DNA of 64,000 bases from Scytonema hofmannii PCC 7110 (GTDB taxonomy: Bacteria > Cyanobacteriota > Cyanobacteriia > Cyanobacteriales > Nostocaceae), in the NCBI RefSeq assembly GCF_000346485.2, contig NZ_KQ976354.1:1-64000 (forward strand), in the 5' to 3' direction. A program made the translations under genes and the position numbers. Under the pieces are notes generated by a model, which was given only the letters and a program-made list of their open reading frames with translations, made no database searches and had not been told where the DNA came from. Below, in pieces: positions 62,840 to 64,000 of the stretch. Numbering within the stretch: position 1 is the stretch's first letter; the number at the start of each line of letters is the position of its first letter.

Positions 62840-63373
62840 ATGCACAAACACATGAATTTCTTGCTCAAAATTTGTTTGAGTAGCCTTGTCTTCACATTAT
62901 CAATGGTAGCAACAACCTCAGCTAGTATTTCGGCTACTGAAGCTCAATCATCAATTGCGAAAGTTGCTCAGTCAAATCCCTGTGCTGGGAAAAATCCTTG
63001 TGCAGCTAAAGCCAATTCTGTAGGAGGATCTCTAGCCAAAGAACTGCAAGGTAAACCAGTCGTGGTAGATGTGTTTGCGACTTGGTGTGCTGGCTGCAAA
63101 AATATTGCTCCCACTCTGTCGCAATTGAAACAGGAATACTCTGGAAAGGTTAACTTTGTTGTCCTGGATGTCACCGATAAAGCCAAACTTAAACAGACAC
63201 AAGCTAAAGCAGAAAAGTTAGGTTTGGGAAAATTCTTAGAGGCTAACAAGAGCCAAACAAGCACAGTCGCTATTGTTGACCCAGCTACTGGGAATATTTT
63301 AAGTATGTTCAAAAACAATCCCAATAAGGCTGATTACACTAAAGTACTCGAAACCGCTTTGGCAAAAAATTAG
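62840..63373 (+). CDS. Exported thioredoxin-like protein
   Basis: 177 residues. Signal peptide (NFLLKICLSSLVFTLSMVAT, Ala-rich cleavage region), then a Cys-containing spacer (NPCAGKNPCAAKAN) and a thioredoxin domain with active site WCAGC in VVDVFATWCAGCKNIAPTLS. TlpA/TxlA-like redox protein in the periplasm or thylakoid lumen. The next gene is a CcdA-like transporter that could feed it electrons. ATG 62840 or 62852. Confidence 0.9.
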   Translation: MHKHMNFLLKICLSSLVFTLSMVATTSASISATEAQSSIAKVAQSNPCAGKNPCAAKANSVGGSLAKELQGKPVVVDVFATWCAGCKNIAPTLSQLKQEYSGKVNFVVLDVTDKAKLKQTQAKAEKLGLGKFLEANKSQTSTVAIVDPATGNILSMFKNNPNKADYTKVLETALAKN

Positions 63374-63389
63374 TTGGGTTTATAGTATT

Positions 63390-63407
63390 GCCCCTATCTT
63401 TAGGGGC
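63390..63407 (+). terminator. Small hairpin between thioredoxin and CcdA-like genes
   Basis: GCCCCTA (63390-63396) pairs with TAGGGGC (63401-63407), no T-run follows. Possible attenuator or mRNA-stability stem in the operon. Confidence 0.4.
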
Positions 63408-63437
63408 GATGCTAGCTTATTTAAATAGGAGAATTCC

Positions 63438-64000
63438 ATGAAACAAATACCTCAGTCATCAACTGAACATAACTCGTCTCAAGGTTCTATAAAGCGGAAA
63501 AAATGGCTGGTTTATGGTGGATTGGGATTACTATCCCTTGTTCTGGTTCTGACTTTGGGACCTATAATCAGTCATCCTATTGAAAGGCTCATTTCTCTTG
63601 TCGAAAACCGCTATCAGCAGTGGTTTGACCAACAAAACACTGCAAATCCCTTTGTGTTGTTGCCTTTAGCGTTTATCGGTGGAGCGATCGCTAGTGTCTC
63701 CCCCTGTATTCTGGCATTGTTACCAGTCAACCTCAGCTATATCGGCACGCTAAAAATTAAATCCCGTTGGGATGCCTTTAAGAAAGCTGGTTTATTTGTC
63801 CTGGGAGCAGTCACGATTTTAAGTTTGTTTGGCTTGGTTTCATCCTTTGCCGGAGCCGTCATGGTAGAGTATCGTGGCTACATCAATATTGTAGTAGGAC
63901 TAATTATGGCTGTGATGGGTCTGTGGTTAATGGGGGTAATAAAAGTGCCTTTACCGCAGATGAATGTGAATCTTCCCCTGGCTGGACCATATGGAGTCGG
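63438..64000 (+). CDS. CcdA/DsbD-like membrane protein, 3' end outside window
   Basis: At least 187 residues, no stop before 64000. ATG 63438 with RBS aggaga. An N-terminal anchor (WLVYGGLGLLSLVLVLTLGP), then the CcdA-type core beginning GGAIASVSPCILALLPVNLS with the conserved SPC-L-ALLP redox cysteine, and further helices (LFVLGAVTILSLFGLVSSFA; IVVGLIMAVMGLWLMGV). Moves electrons across the membrane to exported thioredoxins such as the preceding gene. Confidence 0.88.
   Translation, partial: MKQIPQSSTEHNSSQGSIKRKKWLVYGGLGLLSLVLVLTLGPIISHPIERLISLVENRYQQWFDQQNTANPFVLLPLAFIGGAIASVSPCILALLPVNLSYIGTLKIKSRWDAFKKAGLFVLGAVTILSLFGLVSSFAGAVMVEYRGYINIVVGLIMAVMGLWLMGVIKVPLPQMNVNLPLAGPYGV

Overview
This 64 kb window comes from a cyanobacterial chromosome, most likely a filamentous, heterocyst-forming type. 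The evidence is the very frequent HIP1 octamer GCGATCGC, heptanucleotide tandem repeats of the tcattgg and atccaaa kinds, a ycf34 gene, Tll0287-type haem sensors, vMAP/STAND ATPases, a long WD40 STAND protein and many toxin-antitoxin loci. No tRNA, rRNA or CRISPR array was seen.

Region 1 (1-9.7 kb): an acetyltransferase remnant, a small MITE, katG, a homing-endonuclease-like fragment, an M3 oligopeptidase, a helicase-like remnant, a rare fusion of acyl carrier protein and GTPase, and a PIN/HTH toxin-antitoxin pair. Region 2 (9.7-24 kb): three paralogous membrane haem-sensor proteins (Tll0287-like plus HAMP) interleaved with a Ser/Thr kinase, two MinD/ParA-like ATPases, a PhnD-like lipoprotein and a vMAP-type AAA protein; also cca, ycf34, toxin-less antitoxin loci, and two tandem genes for His/Gly-repeat peptides with double-glycine leaders. 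Region 3 (24-30.5 kb): an FMN-barrel protein, a 14-repeat WD40 STAND protein, and RelE and VapBC loci.

Region 4 (30.6-54.4 kb) is an extracellular/thylakoid-type contractile injection system (eCIS): AAA+ ATPase, Pvc16-like terminator, a DUF4157 candidate effector with a possible chaperone, two sheaths, two tube proteins, tail-assembly chaperone, LysM tube-cap protein, split spike, PAAR, gp25, two J-type baseplate proteins, tail protein I, fibre and an Ig-like protein. It is interrupted by a Panacea toxin-antitoxin pair, an IS200/IS605 remnant and higBA. A DUF6760-like gene after the chaperone has no start codon and appears to be reached only by -1 frameshifting at a G-run followed by a hairpin.

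Region 5 (54.7-64 kb): a Fic protein, a small lipoprotein, a flavin monooxygenase, a DUF4365 pair, a cyclic-peptide-type ABC exporter, an ECF sigma/anti-sigma pair and a thioredoxin/CcdA-like pair running off the end. 

The most interesting signal is a repeated promoter module: AAGTTAAG, a gap, then CTTAACTTTTCTGTATCGAC, then 18-19 bases to a TATAAA-like -10 box. It lies upstream of the eCIS ATPase, the first sheath gene, the small lipoprotein, the monooxygenase side and the ABC exporter, always facing the gene. This suggests that all of these form one regulon. All calls are from reading the sequence; no database search was run.
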